Shown here: one piece after another, positions 32,104 to 40,765 of the stretch | Layout: every line of letters begins with the position of its first letter | Position numbering within the stretch: position 1 is the stretch's first letter | NCBI GenBank assembly: GCA_900551075.1 | Contig: URVB01000004.1 | Span: 62,001 to 126,000 of the forward strand | DNA length: 64,000 bases | Source: an uncultured Blautia sp. | GTDB taxonomy: Bacteria; Bacillota; Clostridia; Lachnospirales; Lachnospiraceae | Direction: 5' to 3' | Position numbers and translations under genes: made by a program | Notes under the pieces: model-generated | The model's database searches: none | The model's input: the letters and a program-made list of their open reading frames with translations, nothing else | What the model was told of the DNA's origin: nothing

Positions 32104-33051
32104 ATGACACAGAAAAAAGATATGGGAAAGATACTCAGACAGTTTGGTCTGTTATTCGTAGCTCTCTTTATTGTTATCTTGATGAGCTTTCTGTCTCCGG
32201 TATTTTTGACAAGTCAGAATATCACAAATATTTTAAGACAGATTTCTCTTAACGGTATCCTTTCAGTAGGTATGACCTTTGTTATTCTGACAGGCGGCAT
32301 CGACCTTTCCGTAGGTTCCGTAGTTGGCATTACCGGCGTTATTACAGGTTCCCTTATGATCAACGATACGAACTGGATGGCGGCTGCACTTGCAGCATTG
32401 GTTCTTTCTGTAATCTGCGGCGCTATCAATGGCTGGCTGATCGCATATGTAGGCTTCCAGCCGTTTATTGCAACACTGTCAACCATGACAATCGGAAGAG
32501 GGTTTGCTCTTGCTTATTCCAACGGTAAACCTTACACCATTACCAATGCAGGCTTTATCAAGATCGGACAGGGCTATCTGGGAAGCATTCCGATCCCGAT
32601 CATCCTGCTGGTTATCTTCTGTGCAGCAGGTCTGATCATTCTGCAGATGACAACCTTCGGACGTTATGTATTCGCAATCGGCGGCAACAAGAGTGCGGCA
32701 AGACTTTCCGGTGTACGTACCAGAAGAGTGGAATTGTTTGTTTATGTAATCTCCTCTGTCTGCGCATGGATGGTAGGTCTGATTCTGGCGGCACGTATCA
32801 GCTCCGGCCAGCCGACGGCAGGTGAGTCCTACGAAATGGATGCGATCGCAGCAACTGCAATCGGCGGTACCAGTATGAACGGTGGTATTGGTTCTCTCAC
32901 AGGTACGATCTTAGGTTTTGTTATCATTGGTTTACTGAGCAATTCCATGAACCTGATGAATATCAACTCCTTCTACCAGCAGATTGTAAAGGGCTTACTG
33001 ATTATCATCGCCGTATTCCTGGATATGAAAACAAAAGGTAAGAAGAACTAA
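32104..33051 (+). CDS. Ribose-type sugar ABC transporter permease
   Basis: A 315-residue RbsC-like permease with about ten helices. GMTFVILTGGIDLSVGSVVG near residue 60 and AIGGTSMNGGIGSLTG near 255 are family motifs. The start is 2 bp after the ATPase stop. It is strongly similar to 2018-2953, supporting a recent common origin of the two transporters. Confidence 0.93.
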   Translation: MTQKKDMGKILRQFGLLFVALFIVILMSFLSPVFLTSQNITNILRQISLNGILSVGMTFVILTGGIDLSVGSVVGITGVITGSLMINDTNWMAAALAALVLSVICGAINGWLIAYVGFQPFIATLSTMTIGRGFALAYSNGKPYTITNAGFIKIGQGYLGSIPIPIILLVIFCAAGLIILQMTTFGRYVFAIGGNKSAARLSGVRTRRVELFVYVISSVCAWMVGLILAARISSGQPTAGESYEMDAIAATAIGGTSMNGGIGSLTGTILGFVIIGLLSNSMNLMNINSFYQQIVKGLLIIIAVFLDMKTKGKKN

Positions 33052-33107
33052 TCCGCATGATTTAAAACTTCATATAGCAATGGTAATTTAAAATAACAAA
33101 ACGGATT

Positions 33108-33126
33108 TAATATCGAAATGATATTA
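33108..33126 (+). other. Hairpin between permease and binding protein genes
   Basis: TAATATC/GATATTA, perfect 7-bp stem, loop GAAAT, followed by an A-rich tract and the ribosome binding site. No T-run; it may protect the mRNA 5' end of the binding-protein segment or be an operator. Confidence 0.4.
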
Positions 33127-33157
33127 AAAATAAAAACCCAATTAAGGAGGAACAAAA

Positions 33158-34204
33158 ATGAAGAAACAGGTTATTGGCGGTTTATTGGCAGTATCTATGG
33201 TGGCAGCTATGGGAACATTCAGCGTAGCGGCTGCAGAGAAGGACAATGCAGATATTAAGATCGGATTTTCTTCCAAGGATAACTCCGACACATTCGTTGC
33301 AGCAATCGCAGATGCAGCAGAAGCAAGAGCAAAAGAGCTTGGCGTAGAGCTTCTGATGTACGATGCGGGCGGTGATGTTAACAAACAGATCAGTGACTGT
33401 GAAACTCTGCTTGCAGCAGGCGTAGACGCTCTGGTTGTAATTCCTCAGGACGTAGAAGGAAGTGCTCCGGTTGTAGGTATGGCTCATGAAGCGGGCATTC
33501 CGATTGTTGTTGACAATGGTGATATCGGCGATAAAACCTATGATGCATTCGTAGGCTGTACTGACCAGGAATCCGGTGAGATCCTTGGACAGTGGATGGT
33601 AGACAATGTAGAAAAAGGCTCCAAGGTGTGCATCATTGAAGGACCTATGGGACAGTCCGGACAGGTTGGACGTATGGCTGGTTTCGAGGCAGTTGGTATG
33701 TTGGATCATTTTGAGGTTCTTTCTACTCAGACAGCTAACTGGAAACGTGACGAAGCTATGGCGCTGGCAGAAGACTGGATTACTACATATGGCGATGACC
33801 TGAAAGCAATCATTTGTGAAAACGACGACATGGGACTTGGTGCTCTTTCCGCCTGCAAGGCTGCAGGAAGAACTGACATCATCGTTGGTGGCGTAGACGG
33901 TCTGGAAGATGCAGTTGCAGCAGTGAAAGCCGGCGAATATGGAATCAGCGTTCTTCAGGATTCCAAGGGCCAGGGCGAAGTTGGTGTTGATGTGGCAGTT
34001 GCATTGGCAAAAGGCGAAGAAGTTGAGCCGGATACCCGTATTCCATTCCGTGCAATCACAGCAGAAAACGTTGACGCTTACCTTGAGGGCGGCGTAGATG
34101 CTATCTCCGGTGATGATGCAGCGGCTGTGGAAGAAACTACGGAAGAAGCTGCTGAAGAAGAAGCCGCAGAAGACGAGGCATCTGAGGAAGAGGCTGCTGA
34201 ATAA
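33158..34204 (+). CDS. Sugar ABC transporter substrate-binding protein with acidic tail
   Basis: A 348-residue exported RbsB-like protein. Residues 1-25 are a signal peptide ending SVAAAEK, without a lipobox Cys. Binding-lobe text includes DALVVIPQDVEGSAPVV near 95 and ICENDDMGLGALSA near 222. The last 30 or so residues are almost only Glu, Ala, Asp, Thr and Ser (VEETTEEAAEEEAAEDEASE), an unusual low-complexity acidic extension absent from the relatives at 2981 and 19048. It serves the ABC transporter just upstream. AAGGAGG precedes the ATG. Confidence 0.9.
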   Translation: MKKQVIGGLLAVSMVAAMGTFSVAAAEKDNADIKIGFSSKDNSDTFVAAIADAAEARAKELGVELLMYDAGGDVNKQISDCETLLAAGVDALVVIPQDVEGSAPVVGMAHEAGIPIVVDNGDIGDKTYDAFVGCTDQESGEILGQWMVDNVEKGSKVCIIEGPMGQSGQVGRMAGFEAVGMLDHFEVLSTQTANWKRDEAMALAEDWITTYGDDLKAIICENDDMGLGALSACKAAGRTDIIVGGVDGLEDAVAAVKAGEYGISVLQDSKGQGEVGVDVAVALAKGEEVEPDTRIPFRAITAENVDAYLEGGVDAISGDDAAAVEETTEEAAEEEAAEDEASEEEAAE

Positions 34205-34281
34205 GGCAAAGCGGAACCCCTGAATGCGGGATAGCGCGCAGGGCTTTAAAACGGAAACGAAACTTATGTGACGCAGGGCAG

Positions 34282-34326
34282 GGCACCGCTGGCAAAGCAA
34301 TGGAGAGAGGACTTTGCGGCGGTGCC
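34282..34326 (+). other. Stable hairpin after the binding protein gene
   Basis: GGCACCGCTGGCAAAG (34282-34297) pairs with CTTTGCGGCGGTGCC (34312-34326) with one small bulge. No T-run follows, so it more likely stabilises the abundant upstream mRNA than terminates it. Confidence 0.55.
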
Positions 34327-34357
34327 TTATCTGATAAGAAAAGAAAGGTGACTGGAT

Positions 34358-34789
34358 ATGTTAAGAAATATACCCCGAATTCTTCCTCCCGAATTAGTAA
34401 AATGCATGATGGAAATGGGACATTCTGATATGCTGGTGATTGCAGATGCCGGTTTTCCGGGAACTGCTCATGCAAAGAGAATGATCCGTATGGATGGCAT
34501 TCTGATTCCGGATTTGCTGGATGCGGTTCTGCAGTTGTTTCCGCTGGATTATTTTGTTCCGAATCCGGTACGCTTAATGAAGAACCTTCCTACAGAGCCG
34601 GTTCCGGAAATCTGGGAAACCTACAGAGAGCTGCTGGCCAAATATGATCAGGATAATGCTTTTAAGGAATTTGAATTCATTGACAGACTTCCATTCTATG
34701 AGGAAGCGGAAAAGGCATTTGTAGTTGTGCAGACAGGCGATACCTCCCGCTATGCAAATATCATTCTGCAGAAGGGAATCTGCGTATGA
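34358..34789 (+). CDS. RbsD/FucU-family sugar mutarotase
   Basis: A 143-residue protein of the RbsD/FucU family, which interconverts sugar anomers or pyranose/furanose forms before kinase or isomerase action. MGHSDMLVIADAGFPG at residues 20-35 carries the conserved His and Asp, and the C-terminal TGDTSRYANIILQKG matches the FucU end (RYANI-L-KG). The text leans toward FucU (L-fucose mutarotase) over RbsD. It overlaps the next gene by 4 bp (ATGA). This supports an aldose substrate entering the locus. Confidence 0.88.
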   Translation: MLRNIPRILPPELVKCMMEMGHSDMLVIADAGFPGTAHAKRMIRMDGILIPDLLDAVLQLFPLDYFVPNPVRLMKNLPTEPVPEIWETYRELLAKYDQDNAFKEFEFIDRLPFYEEAEKAFVVVQTGDTSRYANIILQKGICV

Positions 34790-35817
34790 TCTATCGGGAA
34801 GAGAAGAAGTATATCGGACATAAGGATCAGCTAATCAGGGTAAAAAAAATCAAAATGCAGGACGGAAAAGCGAAGGGTGTGGAACTGCTGGATGTTCAGA
34901 ACCGTTCGGGTATGCATTTTGATGTGAACGTGAGCCGCGGTATGGATATTCCGTATCTGGATTTCTGCGGAGAAAATATTGGGTTTGTTTCTCCGTGCGG
35001 AATTGTGGCGCCTGAATACTTTGATGATAAGGGGCTTGGGTTCCTGAAGAGCTTTACTGCGGGATTTATGACCACCTGCGGACTGAATATGGCAGGTGCT
35101 CCCTGCGGGTATGAAGGTAAGGCATATGGGCTGCATGGGAATGTTTCCCATACGCCGGCAGAGGATGTCAGCTATACCGTCGTAGAGGATGGAGATACCC
35201 CTTATGTGGATATAAAGGGAAAAGTGCGGGATGCCGTAATTTTTGGTGAAAAGCTTACTTTGGAAAGAGAAGTAAAATGTTATTATAAAGAACGGAAGTT
35301 TACTGTCAGGGACAGAGTGACAAATGAAGGGTTCAGGAAAGTACGGCATATGATATTGTATCACTGCAATATCGGATATCCGATCCTTTCTCCCGACAGC
35401 GAGGTGTATATCCCTGCATTGGAGACAAAGGCACGTAATGCGCATGCACAGGAGGGCATTGATGAGTGGATGAATACACAGAGGCCTGATCCGAATTATG
35501 AGGAGATGTGTTATTATCATACCCTGAAGCCTGATGCAGAAAACCATTCCGCCGCTGCCGTTTACAATCCCCGATTGGAGCTTGGAATAGCAATAGAAGT
35601 AGACTTGTCTACTTTGGATCATTTTGTACAGTGGAAGATGATGGGTGCGGGTGACTATGTAATGGGCCTGGAACCCGGCAATTCTACGATTGATGGCATT
35701 GCAGATGCTGTAGAAAACGGCTCTATGAAATACCTGGATGCAGGTGAATCCGTAGAGTATCATCTGACTTTCCATGTTCTGAAGGGACGGGAGGAACTGG
35801 AAGCGATCAAAAAATAA
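34786..35817 (+). CDS. DUF4432 / aldose-1-epimerase-like protein
   Basis: A 343-residue beta-sandwich protein resembling the DUF4432 branch of the galactose mutarotase superfamily. Visible landmarks are VNVSRGMDIPYLDFCG near residue 48, GLHGNVSHTPAE near 125 (a His of the active centre) and the late GLEPGNSTIDG near 283 with the acidic residue of mutarotase-like folds. It is translationally coupled to the FucU-like gene, so both probably act on anomers or derivatives of the same sugar. The true reaction of the family is not established. Confidence 0.78.
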   Translation: MIYREEKKYIGHKDQLIRVKKIKMQDGKAKGVELLDVQNRSGMHFDVNVSRGMDIPYLDFCGENIGFVSPCGIVAPEYFDDKGLGFLKSFTAGFMTTCGLNMAGAPCGYEGKAYGLHGNVSHTPAEDVSYTVVEDGDTPYVDIKGKVRDAVIFGEKLTLEREVKCYYKERKFTVRDRVTNEGFRKVRHMILYHCNIGYPILSPDSEVYIPALETKARNAHAQEGIDEWMNTQRPDPNYEEMCYYHTLKPDAENHSAAAVYNPRLELGIAIEVDLSTLDHFVQWKMMGAGDYVMGLEPGNSTIDGIADAVENGSMKYLDAGESVEYHLTFHVLKGREELEAIKK

Positions 35818-35823
35818 GTGAAA

Positions 35824-35852
35824 TTGTCATATACTGTAAGACAATATATGGT
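35824..35852 (+). promoter_or_regulatory. Possible promoter/operator of the second cupin gene
   Basis: TTGTCA (35824-35829), 17 bp, TATGGT (35847-35852). An inverted repeat ATTGTC/GACAAT (35823-35828 and 35839-35844) overlaps it. Confidence 0.35.
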
Positions 35853-35886
35853 AGAATAAAAACAGACAAGTAAGGAGACAAGTGTT

Positions 35887-37188
35887 ATGACAGAAAAAGA
35901 ATTGACTATCAAAGCCGGCGAAGAGCTGGATGCAAGATTAGCTGCAGCAAAGGAAACCGGCAATCTGGTTATAAAGGACGCTACGGAGGATGAGGCCGTT
36001 ATCCGCGAAACATTTGAAAAGGGAGAAGGAATCTTCCGTCTCTTCCCTGCATTTGTTCCGAGAAGATTTGGAAAAGCAGGCCGCAGACTGAAGCTTCATA
36101 CGGATGATTATTTTGCATTCGGTATGGAGAGAGGTTCCATCACAGAGAGATGGTTCGCTTCCACCATCGCAGCACAGAACGGACCGACAGCCAAGGCCGA
36201 CGAAGGAATGGCGTACGTTTGTGTAGATTATGACACTGATGAGAAATTTTCTTTGAGAAATGCGGTAAAGGTTCTCGGGGAAGACCTGGTTGGAAAGGAA
36301 TTAATGGATAAATACAATGGCTGGCCGATGTACTCCAAATTCTTTGACAATGAAAACCCGCTGTTCCATCATCTGCATCTGACCTTTGAGGATGCCGCGC
36401 GTGTCGGCAAATTAGGAAAACCGGAGTGCTACTATTTCCCGAAGCAGTTGAACAACTACTTCGGAGAAGCAAACTATACATATTTCGGATTTGATCCGGA
36501 TGTGGACCCTGAAGAAGTAAAAGAGAGAATCCGTCATTTTGCGGATGATGATACCAGAATCACAGATCTTTCCAGGGCTTACAGAATTGAGCTTGGAACA
36601 GGCTGGTATACACCTGCAGGCGTTATCCATGCACCGGCTTCCGTATTGACTTATGAGCCGCAGTGGAACTCTGATGTAAACTCTGTTTATGAAAACATTG
36701 TTTCCGGTGAGGTTTACCCTCCGGAGATGCTGGATGAAGAATTACCGGAGGACAGCAGGGATATTGAGGATGTATTCAAGCTGCTGGACTGGGAAAAGAA
36801 CGTAGACCCTCATTACAGAAAGCATTATTTCCGCAAGCCTCTGGTAGAGGCAGAAACCGGGCAGTATACCCAGAAATGGATCACCTATGCGAACCCGTAC
36901 ATCGCTGCAAAAGAGCTGACGGTAAATCCCGGACAGACTGTTACCATTAAAGATGGCGCAGCGTACGGCTGTATCTTTGTACAGGGACATGGCAAATTTG
37001 GTGTTTATGATTGTGAAGCACCTACCCTGCTTCATTTCGGACAGCAGAGTTCTGATGAATTCTTCGTATCTGAAAGAGCGGCTTCCGAAGGCGTAACCAT
37101 TACAAACACAAGTAAGGTTGAACCTCTGGTTGTTCTGAAGCACTTCGGACCAAACTGCCCGGGCGTTCCTAAGGAAGCTGCTGAATAA
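35887..37188 (+). CDS. ManA-like cupin, putative sugar isomerase (copy 2)
   Basis: A 433-residue paralog of 29314-30528. An additional N-terminal stretch of about 35 residues precedes the shared core: PAFVPRRFGKAGRRLKLHTD, HHLHLTFEDAARVGKLGKPE from residue 161, GWYTPAGVIHAPASVLTYEP, and a C-terminal PGQTVTIKDGAAYGCIFVQG. The HH-x-H, Glu and later His loops again suggest a metal-dependent ManA-like isomerase or epimerase. The His-rich loop has H-L-H-L-T where copy 1 has H-I-H-H-R, so the two may act on different sugars or form a heteromer. AAGGAGA precedes the ATG. Confidence 0.7.
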   Translation: MTEKELTIKAGEELDARLAAAKETGNLVIKDATEDEAVIRETFEKGEGIFRLFPAFVPRRFGKAGRRLKLHTDDYFAFGMERGSITERWFASTIAAQNGPTAKADEGMAYVCVDYDTDEKFSLRNAVKVLGEDLVGKELMDKYNGWPMYSKFFDNENPLFHHLHLTFEDAARVGKLGKPECYYFPKQLNNYFGEANYTYFGFDPDVDPEEVKERIRHFADDDTRITDLSRAYRIELGTGWYTPAGVIHAPASVLTYEPQWNSDVNSVYENIVSGEVYPPEMLDEELPEDSRDIEDVFKLLDWEKNVDPHYRKHYFRKPLVEAETGQYTQKWITYANPYIAAKELTVNPGQTVTIKDGAAYGCIFVQGHGKFGVYDCEAPTLLHFGQQSSDEFFVSERAASEGVTITNTSKVEPLVVLKHFGPNCPGVPKEAAE

Positions 37189-37194
37189 GAATTT

Positions 37195-37266
37195 CAAAGC
37201 CGCCAGATAGGCAGGCTTTGATGCGGCCGGCCCAGGATACCCTCTGATTTTTGCTGTATTCTGGGC
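37195..37266 (+). other. Two intercistronic hairpins
   Basis: CAAAGCCGCC/GGC-A-GGCTTTG at 37195-37220 and GCCCAGGATAC/GTATTCTGGGC at 37230-37266 (one G-U pair). No strong T-run follows either, so they may act on RNA stability or processing ahead of the kinase gene. Confidence 0.5.
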
Positions 37267-37304
37267 TGCCTGTTTCTGAAAAGCTTATAGAAAGGGAGTA
37301 AAAC

Positions 37305-38819
37305 ATGAAATATTTATTGGGAATTGACAATGGCGGCACTTTTTCCAAGGCAGCTATATTTGATGAAGATGGAAAGCAGATTTCTGTTGCAAGTGTGCCG
37401 ACCGTTACCCTGACCCCGAAGCCCGGGTATACGGAGAAGGACCTGAACGAGCTGTGGGAGGTCAATGCACAGGCGGTCAGAAATGCGATTGAAAAGAGTG
37501 GAATCGATCCGAAGGATATCGCAGGGGTATCCTTCTCCGGAGCAGGAAAAGGTCTTTACATGGTCGGATACGATGGAAAGCCATCCTATAACGGAATCAT
37601 GTCCACAGATACCAGAGCCTGGGCGCAGGTAGAGCAGTGGTATAAGGATGGAACAAATAAAAAGGTTTATGAGAAGACCTTCCAGGAAATCCTGGCTGTA
37701 CAGCCGGTAAGCCTTCTGGCATGGTTCAGAGACAATCAGCCGGAGGTATTGGAGAGAACAAAATATATTTTTGCAGTCAAGGACTATATCCGTTATATGC
37801 TGACAGGAGAAGCTTACAGTGAGTATACGGACTGCTCCGGCGGAAACCTGGTAAACATGGTTACCAAACAGCATGACAAAGAGCTTATGGCTCTCTATGG
37901 ACTGGAGGACTGCTATGAGAAGCTTCCGCCTCTGAAATATTCTGCAGAGGTATGCGGGTATGTGACTAAGGAAGCCGGTGAGAAGACACTTCTTCCGGAG
38001 GGCATCCCTGTTGCGGCAGGTATGTTTGATGTCAATGCCTGCGGTATTGCATCCGGTCTGTCTGATGAAGAACAGATGTGTATGATTGCCGGAACCTGGA
38101 GCATCAACGAATTTATTGGAAAGGCTCCGGTAACTAACGGAACCGTTGCCTTGAACTCTATGTTCTGTATGCCGGGATATTTCCTGATTGAGGAGAGCAG
38201 TCCGACTTCTGCGGGAAACATGGAATGGTTTATCCGCAACCTGATGAACTACGAAAAGGAAGAAGCAAAAGCAAACGGCGGCTCCGTATATGAGATTACG
38301 AACGAGTGGGTAGCATCCATTGAGCCGCAGGACAATAATATTATTTTCCTGCCTTTCTTAAACGGCTCCAACGAGGATGCGCTGGCAAAGGGAACCTTTG
38401 TGGGCCTGACTGCTTACCACAGCAAAAAGCATATGCTCCGCGCGGTTTACGAAGGCATTGTATTCTCTCATGTAACGCATGTGAAGAAGCTTCTGAGAAA
38501 CCGTGAGGTACCGAAGAGTATCCGTCTGTCCGGCGGTGCTGCGAATTCTGACGTATGGGTACAGATTTTTGCGGATGCTCTTCAGATTCCGATTGATGTT
38601 GTAGGTGATAAGGAATTGGGAGCACAGGGTGCGGCTATGGCAGCCGGTATTGCAGCCGGAATCTATAAGGATTATCAGGAAGCGATCAGCAGAACCGTCA
38701 CCATTACCAAGACCATCCGTCCGCGTCCGGAATACAAAGAAATTTACGAAGAAAAATATGCAACCTACCGTGCAGTCATTGATGGCTTGAGCCGGGCTTG
38801 GGAACATTTCAAAAATTAA
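37305..38819 (+). CDS. lyxK: L-xylulose kinase-like FGGY kinase
   Basis: A 504-residue FGGY-family kinase. It starts LLGIDNGGTFSKAAIFDEDG (phosphate loop), with PKPGYTEKDLNELW, SGAGKGLYMVGYDGKP, MSTDTRAW (catalytic Asp region), GMFDVNACGIASG, AGTWSINEFIG and EESSPTSAGNMEWF, FLPFLNGSN, EGIVFSHVTH and SGGAANSDVW. This string of motifs matches E. coli LyxK (L-xylulose kinase) better than D-xylulokinase XylB as I remember those sequences. It would make L-xylulose-5-P, the substrate of the UlaE-like epimerase encoded downstream. AAAGGGAG precedes the ATG. Confidence 0.8.
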   Translation: MKYLLGIDNGGTFSKAAIFDEDGKQISVASVPTVTLTPKPGYTEKDLNELWEVNAQAVRNAIEKSGIDPKDIAGVSFSGAGKGLYMVGYDGKPSYNGIMSTDTRAWAQVEQWYKDGTNKKVYEKTFQEILAVQPVSLLAWFRDNQPEVLERTKYIFAVKDYIRYMLTGEAYSEYTDCSGGNLVNMVTKQHDKELMALYGLEDCYEKLPPLKYSAEVCGYVTKEAGEKTLLPEGIPVAAGMFDVNACGIASGLSDEEQMCMIAGTWSINEFIGKAPVTNGTVALNSMFCMPGYFLIEESSPTSAGNMEWFIRNLMNYEKEEAKANGGSVYEITNEWVASIEPQDNNIIFLPFLNGSNEDALAKGTFVGLTAYHSKKHMLRAVYEGIVFSHVTHVKKLLRNREVPKSIRLSGGAANSDVWVQIFADALQIPIDVVGDKELGAQGAAMAAGIAAGIYKDYQEAISRTVTITKTIRPRPEYKEIYEEKYATYRAVIDGLSRAWEHFKN

Positions 38820-38844
38820 TATAAAACAGAAAGAGGTAGATGTT

Positions 38845-39816
38845 ATGTTTAAAATGGCGATCTTAGGCGCTGGTGCTATTGCACACAAAATGTCAAATAC
38901 AATTTCTCAGATGGAAAATGTTGAACCATACATTATTGCAGATGTAAATATCGAAAAAGCAAAGGAGCTTGGCGCTCAGTATGGTTATACAAAAGTATGC
39001 GGTTCAGTAGATGACATCCTTGCAGATGACGCGGTAGATCTCGTTTATATCGCACTTCCGCATTCTCTTCACTACAAATTTACAAAAATTTGTCTGGAAG
39101 GCGGCAAAAACGTTCTCTGTGAGAAATCCTTTACGGTAAGTGCGGGTCAGGCAAAAGAAATCCTTGCACTGGCAGAAGAGAAGAAGCTTCTTCTTCAGGA
39201 AGCAATCTGGACCAGATATATGCCGTCCAGAAATATGATTGATGATATCATTGCAAGCGGTGTGATCGGCGAGGTTACTTCCCTTACGGCAAACCTCGGT
39301 TATGAGTTAAGTGCAGTTCCGAGAATCTGGGATGTAAACTTTGCAGGCGGTGCGCTTCTTGACTGCGGTGTTTACCTGGTTCACTTCGCGCGTATGATAT
39401 TCGGAGATAATATTACAGATATCAAATCTTCCGCAGTATTCAGAAACGGTGTTGATATGTGCGACAATATTACCATGATCTTTGACGACAGCAAAATGGC
39501 TACCATGCAGAGCAACGTATACGCTGCCCAGAACCGTTCCGCTGCAATCTTCGGAACCAGGGGGTATATCGAGATCACCAATATCAACAATCCGGAGAAG
39601 ATTACCGTATTCAATGATCAGTATGAAGAAGTTGCTTCTTATCTGCCTCCGAAGCAGATCACAGGCTATGAGTATGAAGTATTGGCCTGTATGCGTGCAA
39701 TCGAAAACGGTGAGATCGAGTGCCCGGAAGCTCCTCACGCAGAGACCATAAAGGTTATGGAGATCATGGATGGTATTCGTCAGTCCTGGGGATACGATAT
39801 TCCGTTAATTTCATAA
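38845..39816 (+). CDS. Gfo/Idh/MocA-family oxidoreductase
   Basis: A 323-residue NAD(P)-dependent oxidoreductase. The N-terminal Rossmann motif is AILGAGAIAHKM, followed by VYIALPHSLHYKF near residue 65, the catalytic-region CEKSFTVSAGQAKEI near 95 (EK) and a C-terminal GGALLDCGVYLVHFARMIFG (D-x-G-x-Y/H). It could oxidise or reduce a sugar or polyol at the entry to the L-pentose route. It lies 25 bp after the kinase and 19 bp before the epimerase. Confidence 0.88.
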   Translation: MFKMAILGAGAIAHKMSNTISQMENVEPYIIADVNIEKAKELGAQYGYTKVCGSVDDILADDAVDLVYIALPHSLHYKFTKICLEGGKNVLCEKSFTVSAGQAKEILALAEEKKLLLQEAIWTRYMPSRNMIDDIIASGVIGEVTSLTANLGYELSAVPRIWDVNFAGGALLDCGVYLVHFARMIFGDNITDIKSSAVFRNGVDMCDNITMIFDDSKMATMQSNVYAAQNRSAAIFGTRGYIEITNINNPEKITVFNDQYEEVASYLPPKQITGYEYEVLACMRAIENGEIECPEAPHAETIKVMEIMDGIRQSWGYDIPLIS

Positions 39817-39835
39817 GTTTAAATAGGAGAACAGC

Positions 39836-40678
39836 ATGAAAGCATATACATTAGGTTTGTATGAAAAAGCAATGCCTGCAGAGCTGACCTGGAAAGAAAA
39901 GCTGGAAGCAGCCAGGGACGCAGGATATGACTTTGTGGAAATCAGCATTGATGAGACAGATGCAAAGCTTGCCCGTCTGGAATGGACGAAGGAAGAGCGT
40001 CTGGAGCTGGTAAAGACCATGTATGAGACGGGCCTTCCGATCCGCACCATGTGCCTGAGCGGTCATCGGAAATATCCGATCGGCAGCAGCAATCCGAATA
40101 CCTGTGCAAGAGGTATGGAGATTATGGAAAAGGCCATTCGGCTTGCTGATGATTTAGGTATCCGCATTATCCAGCTTGCAGGGTATGATGTATATTATGA
40201 GGAATCCACTCCGCAGACGGTAGAGCGTTTTGGAGAAAATCTCAAAAAATGCGAGCGTATGGCAGCAAAAGCCGGTATTGTCATGGGCTTTGAAACCATG
40301 GAGACAGAGTTTATGAACACCGTAGGCAAGGCTATGGTTTATGTAAACAAAGTAAACTCACCGTATCTCGGTGTTTATCCGGATATGGGAAATATCACAA
40401 ATGCAGCAGTATCTTACGGCACAGATGTGCTTGAGGATATCAGAAGCGGTATCGGTCATCTGGATGCAGTTCACCTGAAAGAAACTGTTCCGGGTGTATT
40501 CCGTGAAGTTCCTTTTGGAACCGGACATGTGGATTTTGCGGCTGTGATCGCAGAAACCTGGAGGGCCGGCGTGCGAAGATATGTAACAGAAATGTGGTAT
40601 ACAGGAAATCCTGAGTGGAGGAAGGACCTGGATCAGGCTGTAGGTATGATGCGCCCGCTTCTGGATGCACAGGAATAA
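39836..40678 (+). CDS. ulaE: L-ribulose/L-xylulose-5-phosphate 3-epimerase (UlaE/SgbU-like)
   Basis: A 280-residue AP-endonuclease-2-like TIM barrel. LGLYEKAMPAELTWKEKLEA, then AGYDFVEISIDETDAKLARL, RTMCLSGHRKYPIGS near residue 63, GFETMETEFMNT near 145 and DMGN near 177, HLKET and GTGHVDF carry the Glu/Asp/His metal ligands of UlaE/SgbU. It converts L-xylulose-5-P to L-ribulose-5-P. It lies between the oxidoreductase and the AraD-like gene, giving the lyxK-sgbU-sgbE-type order. Confidence 0.88.
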   Translation: MKAYTLGLYEKAMPAELTWKEKLEAARDAGYDFVEISIDETDAKLARLEWTKEERLELVKTMYETGLPIRTMCLSGHRKYPIGSSNPNTCARGMEIMEKAIRLADDLGIRIIQLAGYDVYYEESTPQTVERFGENLKKCERMAAKAGIVMGFETMETEFMNTVGKAMVYVNKVNSPYLGVYPDMGNITNAAVSYGTDVLEDIRSGIGHLDAVHLKETVPGVFREVPFGTGHVDFAAVIAETWRAGVRRYVTEMWYTGNPEWRKDLDQAVGMMRPLLDAQE

Positions 40679-40705
40679 ATCTGCGGGATAGTCCTGAGAT
40701 ACAAG

Positions 40706-40734
40706 TTGGACTTTTCCCGGACAAGTGATATAAT
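40706..40734 (+). promoter_or_regulatory. Internal promoter ahead of the AraD-like gene
   Basis: TTGGAC (40706-40711), 17 bp, TATAAT (40729-40734), 31 bp before the start. Confidence 0.7.
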
Positions 40735-40765
40735 GAATGTATCAAAATCATAAAGGAGAGATATC

